From Cryptomeria japonica (Eukaryota; Streptophyta; Pinopsida; Cupressales; Cupressaceae), in the NCBI RefSeq assembly GCF_030272615.1, contig NC_081412.1:26876501-26940500 (forward strand): a stretch of DNA of 64,000 bases, read 5' to 3'. How positions within the stretch are numbered: position 1 is the stretch's first letter; every line of letters begins with the position of its first letter. The notes below the pieces were generated by a model, which had not been told where the DNA came from, ran no database searches, and worked only from the letters and a program-made list of their open reading frames with translations. Positions 1 to 14,300 of this stretch are shown here, in pieces. The position numbers and the translations under genes were made by a program.

Positions 1-1068
1 GCCTCCGCAAAATAAATTCCTCCGAAAAATCCAAAGGATGAAGTGTAGATAACAGGGAAAGGTCGGCCAGATGATAAGGAACATCAGACCCAACACTCAA
101 GGCTTCGCAAGCTATAGAAGAGATCTGATAGATCACCAACGCAAATAGGTCCAGGCAACCGGTAATACAAAACTATCTCGAAAACCGTTAGTGATAACTT
201 GCTGGAAAAAGATCCAAATGCTCCATGGTTTGGAAATAAGGAAGATGATCAAGTCTTCAAGAAAAATCCAACTCCATAGGTTCCGATGAGCCAAATTCGA
301 GACACACAGAAAGCAAAATAGAGAGGAAATATTTTTGGTTGATGCAAGAGTGCTATGAACCGGTGATGCTCCTGCATCATTTCACCAAATAGGTAATATA
401 TTAAGCTCATTATTTGGAATATTAAAGCCCCCAATATGAATACACGTGATATAATATTTCCCAGATAGTGAAACCCTCGTGGTTTCCGTTATGGGTTTAG
501 TTTCTGAAAGTTTTCATAGAAATTTCTAGTGTGACTCTCTCTTAAGCCTAGGTTGAGCTAAATTCTACCCCTTTTTTTCTTCACTTATTCTTTCTTTTAG
601 TCTATCTTCTTTTCTTATATGTAAATCTCATTATATTAATAGTATATGCCTAGCATTTTGCCCAAAAAAAAATTATTTATTAAAGTCAAAATATATTGTT
701 ATCTACTAAAAAATAGATTAGACCAACCAAATTATTATGTACTAACTCTAAAAGTTACGATGCTCTCCAAATATTTGTGTTAGTTAGGGGGAGGCTAGTA
801 TGAATGGTGGTTTTAGTGTTAATATTTATCATATTGAGTGGTATTGGAAGAATCCCCAATGGGTTATTCTTTATGATCTATTTTGATAGCTATGACTATC
901 TAGAAATATCTTCAATGTGTACGTAATTAGTTAGATTTCTTTGAAAATAAAATATTTTTTCCCTTAAAAAATCTATTTTAATTAGATTGTGGCATATAAT
1001 ACTATGTATCTTATATAAATTTTAATTAAATTATAAAATATAAAAATGTCAAACTCTACGCTATTGGC
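1..1068. other. AT-rich non-coding stretch
   Basis: I see no gene here. Bases 1-450 are richer in C and G and continue the kind of sequence found just before copy 2 (38330-38698). The rest is AT-rich with short A and T runs. Open frames such as 249-434 on the minus strand have no recognisable protein pattern. Confidence 0.5.
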
Positions 1069-1762
1069 CTAAATAACAACCATTTGTCTATGCATCCTGT
1101 TTTCTAGAAAGGAGGCAAAGTCAAATTCCACATTCACCATGTCATTTTGAGTGTATGCTTCCATGAACATTAGGTGAACTAGTATCTTTTGTTCTACATC
1201 TTTACCTCCAATTTTACCTAGTGAATGATGTGTCTTAATGAAGCAATCTTCAAAAGAATCAATATTGAGAGGCCCCTTCTCCAAGGTCATAACTCACACT
1301 CCCTTTCCATATGTACCCTTGATTCTATGTTTGAAAATTTTCAATTACCTATAAGCACTCTTATGAGTCTCATACTTAGTTCTGAAGGCACCAAAAATTA
1401 TGGTCTTGTTTGTAGCTCTACTAAGGTCAAACACCTCAACAATGTAAGATTTGGTGAAGACAATGATTGGGGCTCTATTTGCAACAATAACCCTCTTAGA
1501 CTAAGAATCATATCCCTTTACTACTACTCAAAAAAAATCTGCATCCACAAAGATATTTGGCACTACAATGTTACCCATGTCCAAGACCAATCCATTCCTT
1601 AGAGGAAATCTTGACAACCATTTTTTGAAAAAATTGCTCAAATAAGGACCATCTTGGGGCTAGCACAATTGCATCTCTAACTCCTCCTTGTGCATAAAAA
1701 AAAAAATTCATCACTTCCCTTATTGCTAGAGAGACTCGGTATTTTTTGCAAACCTTGGACAT
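1069..1762 (-). pseudogene. Broken coding relic of an unrecognised, retroelement-like protein
   Basis: The minus strand carries a protein-like track in two frames. It opens at 1762 and reads about 62 residues to 1571. It then continues in another frame, so there is a frameshift near 1575, through about 165 residues to 1069, with several in-frame stops near 1525, 1510, 1350 and 1300. The track is rich in charged and hydrophobic residues in a believable protein balance and ends in a segment with EAYTQNDMVNVEF. I do not recognise a named domain. Two of the stops sit where CGA or CAG codons would fit. The overlapping plus-strand open frame at 1225-1602 looks like its shadow. It could be part of a retroelement or of a dead host gene. 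Confidence 0.45.
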
Positions 1763-4700
1763 TGGATAAATAAATATTCTTCAAGCCCCCTTTTGGTTCT
1801 GGATGTGCTAGCCATATTCATAGCTTAGGGTTTCTATTCGGGTTATGGTTTTTCAAAAAATACAAGCTACTAGCAATTCACTCCAACTATAAGCTTAGTT
1901 CTTATTATATTGACAATTACAAGATAATAAACAAAAAATTAAAACAAATTGAAAGAGAAATATTTTAATTTTTCACTTACAGTTGTTCATAATAGAAACC
2001 ATATTTCTTCAAATTTTATTATAGAGAACTAGAATTACTCAAAAATTATAATTGCAATTAATAATTCTCATCAAAATAGTCCTATTCATATATTTATTGT
2101 AAGAAAATTGGCAAAAAAGAAAAGACCAGAATCAACATTGGACCCACCTCCACATGTTAGGATGTGGCTAATCTGGCTCAAAAATGGCTCACTAGCCTTC
2201 ATGTTATACACATTTCTAGAAAATGAAAGATGCAGCTAGTTCTGCCAAGCATGACCAAGATCTATGATTTTCGACTAACCTTCGTGTTATGTAGAAATCA
2301 TGAATTTTTGGAGCCAGTTTAGCCACAACCCACATGTTAGTGTAGTGTATTATCATGGAGTGCATTCATAACTAACAACTCTAACATCACCCTCCCACAA
2401 TCCAATGAGAAGCTAGAAACATTATTGTCTCCCTCACTTGATCAGATCTAGTCCCACTATGATATGCAAAATAATCATGCATCAATGCATCTCTAATGGA
2501 TTTGATAGATCTCAATCCCATGATAGCGTGATGATCGTTGATCTTTCTTTAGGAATATTAGACCTAGACTTAGGAAAAAATAAAATGATGGGACTAGATG
2601 ATTACTAGGAGAATGGGGTTGGTTTGTGACGAGACTCAACACATCAAGTTATGACTTAAAATATATTTGACTATAATACCGGGTCAACTTAAAAACATAA
2701 TGTAGGCTTAAGGGTTTAGGGTTTAATACAATGCAAGCTTAGGCCTAGCCATTATTTTAAAGGTTTATATAACTATTACAAGGGTTTATAGTTATAAAAT
2801 TATATTTTAGCATTTGGTTATTGTTAATGCATTTGATTGTGTTTTGGAGTCTGTTTTTTTATCAAAAGTTTTTTCCTCATTTATGCGTTGTACTATGTTC
2901 TTCAATTTCTATTTTACATGTTTAAATTTATTATAATCCATCTTCATTATGTAGTTGTTGAATGGATTGAAAAGGAATTTTTGCACAACTTTCCTCATTG
3001 GATCAATATAGGAATTTTTTTTTGCTACCTTGCTTCCTTTTAGTATTTTTCAAGCTATAGCTTTATCATGTTATTTCTACTTTTCAATAGTGCAAATGCA
3101 CTATAGCCATAATCATTCATTTAGTCACTTTTTTGTATCCCATTAAGATGCAAATACTTCAAGTGCTTATCACATTCAATGCATGTAGAAATATAGGAGG
3201 GATTTCTTCCTCACAATTTTCATGTTTAATTTCTCTCTCTTGTAGACACTACTTCCTCTTCTTCAACATCATTCTTAATAGTTCCATTAGTTTTTCTCAC
3301 TATTGACATACTTATGACCATAGAAGAAATAGTCTACAAAAAATAGCGATTATACCTAATTAATCAGAAATCGCTTAGGTCGTAGATTTTTTCCCCAATT
3401 TTTGAAAAAAAATTGTGTTTTTAAGGTCAATGATTTAATCAACATTTAAATCATAATTAAATCATCCAATCAATCGAATAAAATTAAAAAATTAAAAAAC
3501 ATAAAATGGACACTAAAACCCAAAAGAAAACCACGAACTGTTGAAAAAACCCTACGAAATGCCTATATAGTGAGAAACAACCAAAAATTGTATGAAAGGG
3601 ATTCAAGAAGGCGCAATGAGTGGACAGAGCTCTACGAATTTGGGAAGTATGACGAAGGAAGTTCTTTGAATTTGGTGAGACCTCCAGAGCCACATATTTG
3701 CTAATACCAAGTATGTTATCTTTTCTATTGCATTGAAGAAGAGCCTCTAAACCTTTTTTTTTTTCTAAATGTAGATTAGGTAGCATATTTTTCCATTAAA
3801 TATAGCGTAGATTGGTTAGTAAAATCATAGCAACATTAATCATTTACAAATTATGTTTATCAATAGTTCTACCAATGTTATATATATTTAAAATAATTAA
3901 GTCTGAGTTCTAGCCTGTGTTTACTAATCTTTGAAACATCACCCAACAAAACCAGTAATAAATGCTTCCTCATACATGTCCAGTAAAGGTTTGAACTTGT
4001 CTGAATATCTCAAGTTTGCTAGATAAGGATTTGTATGAATAGTCTGAAAAAATAGATTAATAATTCATATTCTTTTGTGTGAGTAAAAATTTCTAACAAT
4101 AATATGAGGAAGACGGAAAATTTGCATACTTCACTGGTTGTTACTTTAGAAAAACCACCAACTTAACAAGCTAAAATTCAACACCTAAACCAGTTGGCAT
4201 TACATTTAGACACCACTATCAAACCTAGCATACAGACCTACAGACTTGTTACATCATAGTTTCCATCACCAATGGAAATGCGTAGTTTATATCTAAAGGA
4301 AAAGCATACATAGTGTCTATATAATGTGCTCCCATTCTAACCCTACTTCAGCAAGATGTAGAAACTCATCATTTGAATGTCTGCTATAATTTTCCACTTT
4401 AGCACCTATTTTCTTTTTTGTTGTTCCAATTTCACTCAAGATAATCTATATTTTAACATACCCTGATATTGTTTTGCATTTATCCTAGCGTATTGTAGCT
4501 TCCTTTTAAAATATTTATGTACAAACATCACAACCATACTACATCTTTGACTAGTTTTTTTTGAATGATTTTCAAAAAATCTGAAAATAAGAAAATGAAA
4601 TACCTACCTTACTGAACAACTCATCTTATGTCATTCCTCAAACTTTAAGCCTTTAGCTTATAATGACAAATCAAATGTGTATTTTTGAAACTCAAGGTTG

Positions 4701-4980
4701 CTTGTTGTTGCAAGATGGTTTGTTGCAAGATAGCTATAACTTTGAAACAAGGAAATATATATCATTGATAATAAAATCTAGAAACATTTTCTTTAAACGT
4801 TTGACCAATAGGCGAATGTGCAGTTGTAATTTGTAATGCAGGCATTAAAATTGGCCATAAAGTCACTAACCACTTCTTGATGATTCTTAGAAGTCACTAA
4901 ATTGCGAGCATCACTTATCAAAACATAACTACAAAATTAAAATGTTTTTGCATATTTGATTCTTGATCACAATGCCACAT
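1763..4980. other. No gene seen; AT-rich spacer upstream of the hAT relic
   Basis: This is mostly AT-rich sequence with scattered short open frames (for example 2837-3043 plus and 3484-3786 minus) that have no recognisable motif and biased, hydrophobic composition. A T-tract at about 3754 is one of the few places where the two large copies differ. A short CTCTTCTTCAACATCATTCT segment at 3241-3306 recurs at 7742-7850. Confidence 0.5.
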
Positions 4981-7312
4981 CTGAAAGACTTTGTGTGGAC
5001 ATATTGCACACCAATTGCTAGTAGGACAAGGGTTAAATGCAATGGTTGTCTAAATGATATCAATGGTGGAATTTATCATTTCAAATGGCATTTGTCAAAC
5101 CAATGAGGAAATAAATATGAGACTTGAAAACTATGCCTTGCAGATGTCTCATATCAAGCAAAGTAGTCTCTTGATGGGATTGTTAAGATGAAGGCCAAAA
5201 AGGAGAGAAATAGGGTTGAACCAGGTTCTAGTTCTATAGATGCTAGGATGAATTGTTTGGGTGAGGAGGATGGTGAAGATAAGGGTTTTACCTGGAATCT
5301 GGGTCACTAACTTCTTCTATAGCACACAGACTAAACACAAGTGGAGGAAACATTAATGATTTCTTCCAACCTCGTACTACACTAATATCATAAACCACTT
5401 TGGAGAGTACCGGATGGAGGAAAACGATCCATGAAAAATCAAATAAGGTAATTGGTAATTTTTGGTACTCTAGCTTGTCATTCCATGCTTCTAGATCTCC
5501 ATCTTGGAAAGCTATGGAAAACGCTATTGCAGTTAGAGGTTTTGGGTTTCAACCCCCATATTATGAGTCATTGAGGGTTGGTATGCTCAAAAATGCAGTA
5601 TGAGATGTTGAAGATGTTGTTAAAGAGAATCAGTTATAATGTGCCATTACTAGTTGCAACATATTGTCAGATGGTTGGACAAATAGAAGGAACCAAACCC
5701 TCATTAACTTCCTTGTCTCTTGTGAGATTGGAACTTTTTTTTTAAATATGTGGATGCATCTAATGTAATCAAATCTGTAGCTACATTGTTTGAGATGTAT
5801 GACATGGTAGTCACTAATGTACGGCCACAAAATGTGGTTCAAATTATCATAGAAAATGTTGTTGCTAGGAGACTTATGACAGATAAATACCCCTCTATGT
5901 TTTTTACACCATGTGCAACACATTGCCTTGATCTAACCTTAGAGAATATTGAAAAAAGTAAATGGTTAAGGAGGCATTTCAAAAGGCTCACAAAGTTACC
6001 AAATTTATTTATAATCACATGAGGATTTTGTCTTAAATGCACTCTTTCACATGAGGCAAGGAGTTAGCTCGACCAGGGGTGACAAGATTTCCAACACACT
6101 TCCTTGCATTCCAGAAACTATGTGAACAAAAAAGTAATTTGATGTGAATGTTTGTTTCAATTGGGTGGATGGAGTCTAGCTTCTCAAATCAATCAAATGG
6201 CATAGCAATGGTAGAGTACATGCAGTCTACCATCTTTGAAGAATAGATTGAACAATTTGTAAAATTTTAGAGCCTTCGGTAAAAGTCTTGCAACTAGTGG
6301 ATGGGTAAAAATCCCTCATGGAATATGTGTATCAGGTCATGGATAGGGATAAGGAAGTGATAAGGAGTAAGATGGCAAATAAAAGGGAGAGGTATATGTC
6401 ATTGTGGGACATAATTGATAAGGGATGGACAAATGCACTCTCCTCGCCGTGTTGCGGGATACTTTCTCAATCCATCGTTATTCTACAAGACCCCATTCAT
6501 GGATATTTATGTTGAGATCAAACAAGGCTTCTTCAAGTGCATGGACACAATATTTCCAAACCAAGATAAATTTAATGCAGCTATGTTAGAGTTAGAAATG
6601 TACAAGGAGGCTAGGGTTTTTCTCTCTTCTAGGGATGCCATGGAATGTAGAAAGACCTTTCAGCTAGGTAGAATCTATAAAATTTTGACAATCTCTTTAT
6701 TTTTCCAACATGGTCATTGGATTTGTTAATATTTTAAGATATTCTTACAATATCATCCCCATATAATGTGTTTTTTAGCTCAATTGCAGGCTTCTTTTAG
6801 TGACGAATTAACAAATTTTAGGTGGATGGCAATGCACATTTTTAGCCAACCCTGCAGCTCATACACTTATGAGCATAATTGGAGTGTTTTTGAACATACA
6901 CATTCCAATAAACGCAACCGCCTAACACAACAATAGATGAATGACTTGGTTTTTGTTCACCACAACCTCTGCTTGAAGCTAAATAAAACTCAAGGTAAGA
7001 ATATTAATATATACTTTTATTTAGTTGAAATTGTATTCATTGTGTTTTTCAATTGTAAGGAAAAGACTAATTTCTCAATGGGCAAAATCTAGAATTATTG
7101 AGGAAGACAAGCCAATTGAGCTCGATGAGATAGATCTAGAGTCTGAGTGGATTGTTGTTGTTGTTTTTGTTGTTGTTGATGATGATGATACTCCGCTTGA
7201 GCCTGAAAAATTTGATCTTGTGAGCATGGCCAACATGGATCCTGAATGGATTGAACAAGTTAGGATAGTGTCTCACCTGGGAGCTTCATTATCAAGGCCT
7301 CCTACCCTCTAG
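4981..7312 (+). pseudogene. Degraded hAT-family transposase
   Basis: A cut-and-paste DNA transposase, dead. In order: a BED-type zinc finger at about 4981-5103 (W, then CNGC, then a KWHL histidine); a segment at 5400-5600 like the region before the hAT core; a DUF659-like core at 5630-6022 with SDGWTNRRNQTLINFL and, after a frameshift in the T/A tract near 5740, TPCATHCLDL; a middle part at 6318-6680 with AGYFLNPSLFY; and the C-terminal dimerisation region at about 6800-6990 with NWSVFEH and KRNRL. A likely intron at about 6996-7061 (CAAG/GTAAG to TGTAAG/GA) joins a last acidic exon ending at 7312. Stops occur near 5100, 5125, 5158, 5635 and 6933. I did not find terminal inverted repeats or target duplications. 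The family call is firm. Confidence 0.85.
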
Positions 7313-9756
7313 CATGTCATTTCAACTACAATTGATTTTTTTAAATTTAGTACTTAGTATAATTTTGGCTTTGTAAAATGCCACAAACTACATTGTAATC
7401 GATATTTTGAAAACTGTCACTATCTAGATATTATTTATGTTGTGGTATTTTTTATGCAGTGTAATCAATTATGTGAATATAAACAACGAAAAATATATCC
7501 TCTACAATTACTGTGTTGAAGTCTCTATTTTATTTTCCTACAATATCTCTACGCTATTAAAATACCCTTAAATATATTAAAAAGGTAGTTTTTGATTGTT
7601 TATATGTAATTTTTATGTCTTTTTGTTCATATTTTTTCTTGATTTTTTCAAAAAAATCTTCTACTTTTGTTTTGTTGATTAATTCCCCAGATGATTAACG
7701 CTTATATGCTTACAACTATTTTTATCACTCTTATAAAACTTATGACCTCTTCTTCAACATCATTCTAAATAACCATTTTTTTCGTGTAGCCACTTCTTCC
7801 TCTTCTTCAACATCATTCTCAATAACCATTTGTTTCTCTATCACAATGTCAATATAGGTCTTTCTTTCTTTTCTCCTCCTCTTTTGAGGAGAGTGATTTT
7901 TTATTTATTTTGGGTTAAAGAAGTTTGCCACATTTTAAAATAGTATTAGTCACATTTCTATTTCTTTATCTTGTGGCATGACCCTGCACGAATCTTCTAG
8001 GTATGACCTTGCATGGATCTTGTAGTGAAAATATTCATTGCTCAATATATAGTAAATGTTGCATAGCTTTCTTAACTATAAAAGGTTCCAACAAATGAAC
8101 ATCTTACTTAGTTTTCTCATTAAGTTTGTTGATGTAGAATTTGAATCTTTAATAAGGTGTTGCATCTTATATTTAAATTGCCAACACCATATGCTCAATA
8201 TCAGATTAAGATAAAAAAATAAAAAACAATTCAAATTTTCCAATTGAGTGAAATGATTTCCCTTCCATGGTTTCTTATTGTGGATTTCTAAGTCACTAGT
8301 AAATTCCTTCCAACCAAGTACCTACCTTTGCTTGTCACCATGTTCCATTTTCTAGTATATCATAAACCCAAAAATATTATTCTACGAGAATTATCCATGA
8401 AGTTACATTTTTCTATTGAAACTTAAATCAAAAAAAAAATTGTAGGTTTAATTTTGAAGCTTGAAAATTTTTCCCTATTCAAATTGATTTTATTTTTTTG
8501 TTGTTACACTCACCTAAGGGAGTTAGTTGGTAATTAAATTTTTACTATAGTTCTTGTTTAAATCCACCCAAATGCCCATTTAAACATATTACAAGTGGGT
8601 TAAAAATATTTTATAAATTTGTGAGGGTTTCACATCCCAGTATAATTTGTTCCTTGACTTTAGGTGGTCGATAATTAATATAATTATTAGACTTATTATT
8701 TACAAAGAAAAAACTAATTTGTGTAGAAGATTACATGGATTTTGTTATTTTTTATTTTTTGAATTCTAAATTTATATTAGATATGGGGGAAAAGTTTATA
8801 GAGAAAGTTGGAATTATCAATGTATAAAATGTGAATTATAACTTTAATTCGATGTCTCTTCTTTGACCAATATTTGACCACTAATTTATATAAAAAACAT
8901 TTCCTCTAATTAAAAACTATAAATAATTAACCCTATCTAATTTTTCAAGAGATTGTCACAAATGCTAAAAACTAAAAAAATTCTATAAAAATGTGGCCTA
9001 TAGAGCAATTTAATGAAAGATCATCAACTAACAATAAAAATATTAAAAGAATCATAGAAAGCTAAAAAATTATTATAACTTCTACATATATTTACTTAAG
9101 ATGATGAAAAATGTAGTCAAATTCACAATGGTTTGTAAGTTATGGTAAAAACATAATTCTTGACCCTAGTCACCACCCTATTACCACTTCTTGGAATATT
9201 TTTTTGAAATAAGAATCAAACCACTTCAAGGAGGTGACCTTAAAAAAAAGAACATGAGATATTATGAAATTAATCTTACAACTTATAATGGTTTGGAAGA
9301 GTATTTATCTTCCTTACTTTATTGTTCTAAAGAATTAATTAGAGGTAATTAATGGAAATATTAAGGTTAGTGTAAGGAGCTAACTTTAATTGGTTAAATA
9401 ATTAGAATTTTGTTATGGAAACTCAAGTTTAGATCTACATATGGACATCAAATTTGGAATTCTAAATGGTGTCTTTTGGTCTTTCCATAGTTGACTTTTA
9501 ATGTATCTATCAAATTTATAAATTAAGTAGGTATGGAAGTAGTGACTCTTGGTATTCCATAAATAATTTCATGTGTTTCTAATAAGTTATCACAAGATCT
9601 TGTACTGGTCTCAGATAGATGTTCATATTAGTAGAATATTTATAAATTTTATTCAACAGGAATAAATCAAGATTGAACATGTCAGGAGTGCTTAACTTAT
9701 TATATTGAAAAAGATGAATATTAGAGACAATAAAAAATTACTCCGCATTTATAATT
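7313..9756. other. No gene seen; AT-rich spacer
   Basis: I see long AT-rich sequence with A and T runs and no protein pattern on either strand. A short segment at 7742-7850 repeats sequence from 3241-3306, on the other side of the hAT relic. Confidence 0.5.
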
Positions 9757-9806
9757 ATGTATGTATGTATGTATGTATGTATGTATGTGTGCGTGTATGT
9801 ATGTAT
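9757..9806. repeat. (ATGT)n microsatellite
   Basis: About 50 bases of ATGT units with two imperfect units (GTGT, GCGT) near the right end. Confidence 0.95.
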
Positions 9807-10289
9807 AATATATTTTAAATTAGTAAAGTAAATTACTGGTATATGTTCGTATGTATAAAATATTTTTTTTTTAAAGTGGATAAAATAAAATCACATAATA
9901 AAAAACAATACAAAATTTAGATAAAATCTAAACCAAAACTTAGAAATGTATCATGTTGATGTTAGGCCCAATATGGAAAGTTAATGAACTAAGAGGGGAG
10001 GGGTGAATCAGTACTTCAAAACATTTCTTCAATAATAACTTTACTGTTTTGCATAAACTGAATAGTGCAGTAACATAATATAAGGCTAAAACAAATAGAT
10101 AACAATCATACATGATTCACTCCATAACACATATATTTTGGTTATGCAGAAACTCTTGGTTAGAGAGAAAAAATGCGGTGGGGATGGCACCCACAACTTC
10201 ACTACTGCAATAATAAAGGTTGCCCGGTTAGAGGTACATGTTTAGCTATTTCTGATAGCTTACCCTGTTAGGAGTATCAAGATCTGTTA

Positions 10290-11136
10290 GATCTACCTTG
10301 CTAAAGGATTTTACAACACTTAATCTAAATGTTGCACCTGGTTAGAGGCTTTATAATTTATAGACTTGATTAGAGTCTTTTACCATGTTTAAGGTTTCTC
10401 TTACAACTTCAAAATATTACAATAAAATCATTACAAATATCTGCAACTTTACATCTGGAATGTTATAGAAAATTCTATGTGCTCAGAATAAGATTACCTT
10501 GCTTATAGCATACCTCGGTAACCCATATAGTAACTTGGTAAACCCTTCTGTTTACTCTATTCTTTTACTGTTCTTTGAAATCCTTCTCGGTGACCTCTGT
10601 GTCTCTGTAATAGTCATCACACTTAGTTCTTTCACATGTCTTGCTTTGTATATTTCTATATCTTCCTTTCTGTCATGTACATGTATATATCTGATCTTAA
10701 TCCATGTTGTATAAATATATCTCTTATGTCGGTGATCCATTCATTGCTTCGATCTTACAAATATATTTTATCAAATGAATAATCATGCAAAATATTTCAT
10801 TGGTTAGATGACCTCAAAATCATACACAATCTTTAAGTGCAATTTCCAATGTGATAACGGTTCTATGTGCCTCGATCTTGTAACACGTTTTCATATGTAT
10901 GTCCAGGTTCAATGAATCTGGTAACACATTTCACTCGGTGTGTCATCTTTGTTGCTCGGTAGACATGGAATGATACTCGATAGACAGCTCGATGTACACT
11001 ACACTCTGAGACTACTTTCTTCTATAACTGACTGGACTATGCATATCGACTGAATATTTTGGTAGTAGTAATAGACTAGAGTATATAGAATAACTTTGAA
11101 CATAAAACTAATGGCAACTTGATAAGTAGTAACAAT
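10290..11136 (-). repeat. ~848-bp direct repeat, left copy
   Basis: It matches 16643-17492 at roughly 90% or better, from GATCTACCTTGCTAAAGG to AGTAGTAACAAT. Differences are scattered substitutions and a few one- to three-base indels. Its position at one end of a coding unit suggests an LTR or part of one. Relative to the coding strand this is the downstream copy. Confidence 0.85.
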
Positions 11137-11371
11137 CTCCCCTTTTGACATTAGTTGAGATGTTTGACAAAAACTAATTTCAAAGTTATAACTCAACAAT
11201 CTATATACTTGCAAAATTTGACTATACTAACAGTATATACAATAGTCAATGAAATAGTAAATCCAGATATACTCCCCTTATCGATATACTGTACAAAACT
11301 TCTGAAATAGTAAATCTAGATATACTCCCCTAATACTGTATCACTCCCCCTTTTTTGACAAAAATTAAAAT

Positions 11372-14300
11372 TTAGTTACCATTCGGTGGTGGCAACTGAT
11401 CAAAAATGGATTTGTACTTGGTCCGTGCTTCAGTGAGAGCGATAGAGAGTGCATCCTTTACACTGTCCATTAAAGAATTATGCACTTGAATATCAGCCAA
11501 TAATGATATTAAGCCATCTAGAGTGCTTCCCTCTGGTGTAGTAGACAAGTATGTGGCTCGGTTGATCTGTTCCTGGATGGATGAAAGATGAGGAAGGAAT
11601 AATGTCTGAAGTGTCATTATGTCCATCTTGATCTTGTGTTCTTCATTTCTGAGGTCCAATTGTTGAGCCATGAGCTATTGTAGCTTTGTATAGAAATTCT
11701 GAACTGAATTGGGCTTTGTGGTCAACTTATTTGAGAGATCGGTGATCTCTTTCTCAATTGCCTCTATTTTATTTTTTATGTCTTTAATGAATAAAGAAAA
11801 TGTACAGAGTTTCTGAAATAAATAAAGAATGTGCTTGAGTTGAGGAGTCAACTCAGCAATAAATTTGACAAGTTTAACTTTGCTAATAGCTATCGCTTTC
11901 TGTACCTCTTCTATCATTTTTGCAGTGAGTTCCTTGTCTTTTAGCTTGCTCAAATATTTCGATGCATCTACTCCAGATGTCTCTATCTTTGTTAGGAGTT
12001 CATCCAGTTGAATGTGGATGGTTGCATCTATTGACACTGTAGCTTCAGGTAGCATATCTATTAAGAGTGCTTTCACCTTCTAAAGTACTTTATTCTTATT
12101 TTGAATCACCATTTGCTTCTCTTGTTCGGCCTTTGCTTTGCATAGTTCACCGAAATCAATGAGTGCTTGCCCCTTTAATTTTGATATGTCTACATTGGGC
12201 AACACTATTGGTTTTGACAAATCAACTTTTAAACTATGTTGTTTCATCTTCTTTTCTTTACCTTTCACCGATGGAAATAAGACAATGGCTTGTGAGGCTT
12301 GATGAACCTCGGTAGGTTGCTCAGTAGAGGCAACACTTAGGTCGGTTTCTTATGCCTCTCTAGAGTCCTTTGGTGTCTCGGTACTCGGTGTCTCAGTTAC
12401 AACATTTTCAGTGCTAGAAGGTGCTTGAGATGTCTGTTCTTGAGTAGTACCTTCTCCTGCTGTAGACTTGTGACTTTCGGTGTCTTGATCTATATCCTAA
12501 GGGGTTTCAGTTGAGATAGGTTGATTGACCGGAGGATAAGGCTGAACTTGTTCCAAGACTCATTCACTGGATACAAGTTTTGCATATGCATTGCCTTCTA
12601 TCATTTCTTGTTCTGGTGCCTTTGTATCCATGATATCTTCATCTATTTGAAAGGTGTCAAAAAGGTCTTGCTTGGAAACATCAAGATCTTGCTCGGTGAC
12701 ATCAACAATTTCAACTTCAACTTGCTCACCAACATCCTTGATTTTAAAGATTTCCTACCACTTTGCTTTTGTCTCATTTTCTACTTCAATATACAGCCCA
12801 TCCATCAGTTTCAAGGCTCTTTGTTTGATGAGAAACTTTGAGTTATAGGTTGTCAAATGTTCTTTTATTTCAGCTACTGACATGTCAAGAAAGAGATGTA
12901 CTAGACTTCTTTCTCTGATGTGTTTCTCCGAGTCCATTGCATACTTCCACCTATTGTCAATATGTAAATATAATTTATTTGGAAGTGACTTAGATAGTTC
13001 CAATGGAGCTAATTAGAATTTTAGAAGTGTGCAGATGGCAGCTTCTTCAATTTGTCTCTTTTCATCATTATTTCTGGTTTCATACTTGACATATCTGAAT
13101 GATCTGAATCCACCATATTCTTTCAGATTAGCACAAAAATTTTCAACACTATGTACATTTACCTTCTTGCTCTTGACAATCTGAAATTTGCTTGCATCCT
13201 CAGATTCGGTGTCACTAGACTCTTTTGCCAAAATGAGTCTCCAAGTAGTTTTCTTGTAAGTTTTTGTTACCTTAGGAACAATAACACTCTTTGCTTTCTT
13301 ACTCGGTGAGGCTGCAGATGCTCTAGTGTTAGGTCGCTTTGCTGGTGGAGTCATTGAGGCCTTTGATGTGTCTTGTTTCTTTCTTTTCAACACTTTTCCC
13401 TTAGGCAATTTGGTGCTCAATGTTATAGCTTCCTATTGGGCTTCAAATTCCTCTTCGGTAATGGCTAAAGTGCCTTTGACAGGTGTGGAGGAAGAGTCTT
13501 CTCTGAATTTCTCTGATAATGCCTTTATCATCTTTGTTGGCTTTCTTATAGCTTTGGGTACTACAATGCTCATTTTTACTTTTTCCTTCACTTCTTCATA
13601 GGTTCCATACCTCATCTCGGTAGCATGTCTTGGCAATATAAGAAATGCATCAATTTGTTATTGTGTGATGTCAAGATCAATCTCGTAACCCATCGGTGAC
13701 AAAGATTAAGTTCTTGGTTCCACAGCATTCACATAACAGTAATCAGTGTCAACTTCAAAACATATGTCATTTTTGTATTTCTCCACTAGTTGGGGTGGAA
13801 TCCGGTACCTGTTATGCATTTTCTCTTGAAACTTACTGAAGTAATCATCCATAATATCATTAAGATTATCACCTAACTTCTTCATCAAGTCATTAATCTG
13901 ATGGGTGATTGCGCGATGTAGTTCCCAAACAACTTTACAGACTGATGGAAAGAATTTTTCAAAATAGAAATACATGCATACAAGTAATGATCCAAACTTT
14001 AGTGTATTAACTGAGTTGTTCTTCTTCGGCTTCCTAATGGTGTTCAGATTCTCAAACAGGTTTTTCAGCAACACCTCACAAAGATCAATTTTCATTCCCT
14101 TTTTCATAATTTTGTATGCTAGGTCTACTGCTGCACAGGGTACATCGTTTTCCCTTGCCGATTGGAAGAAACAGTGGCCTATTACTCTAATGGAAAATTT
14201 TAGTTCTTCATCTATGACATTGTTCAATTTTAGTCCTCTGCAATCTGATTCCACTCCGGTTAAACTGATCAATTCCTTCTGTGATATCATCTTTTGGGCT

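Noticed and set aside
1225-1602. 125-residue plus-strand open frame
   Set aside because: It lies antisense to the better protein track on the minus strand, and its composition is typical of a shadow frame.
2709-2726. Telomere repeat (GGGTTTAGGGTTTA)
   Set aside because: Only about two units occur. That is common by chance in AT-rich plant DNA and not an interstitial telomere array.
5630-6042. Minus-strand open frames over the hAT core
   Set aside because: They are antisense shadows of the DUF659-like region.
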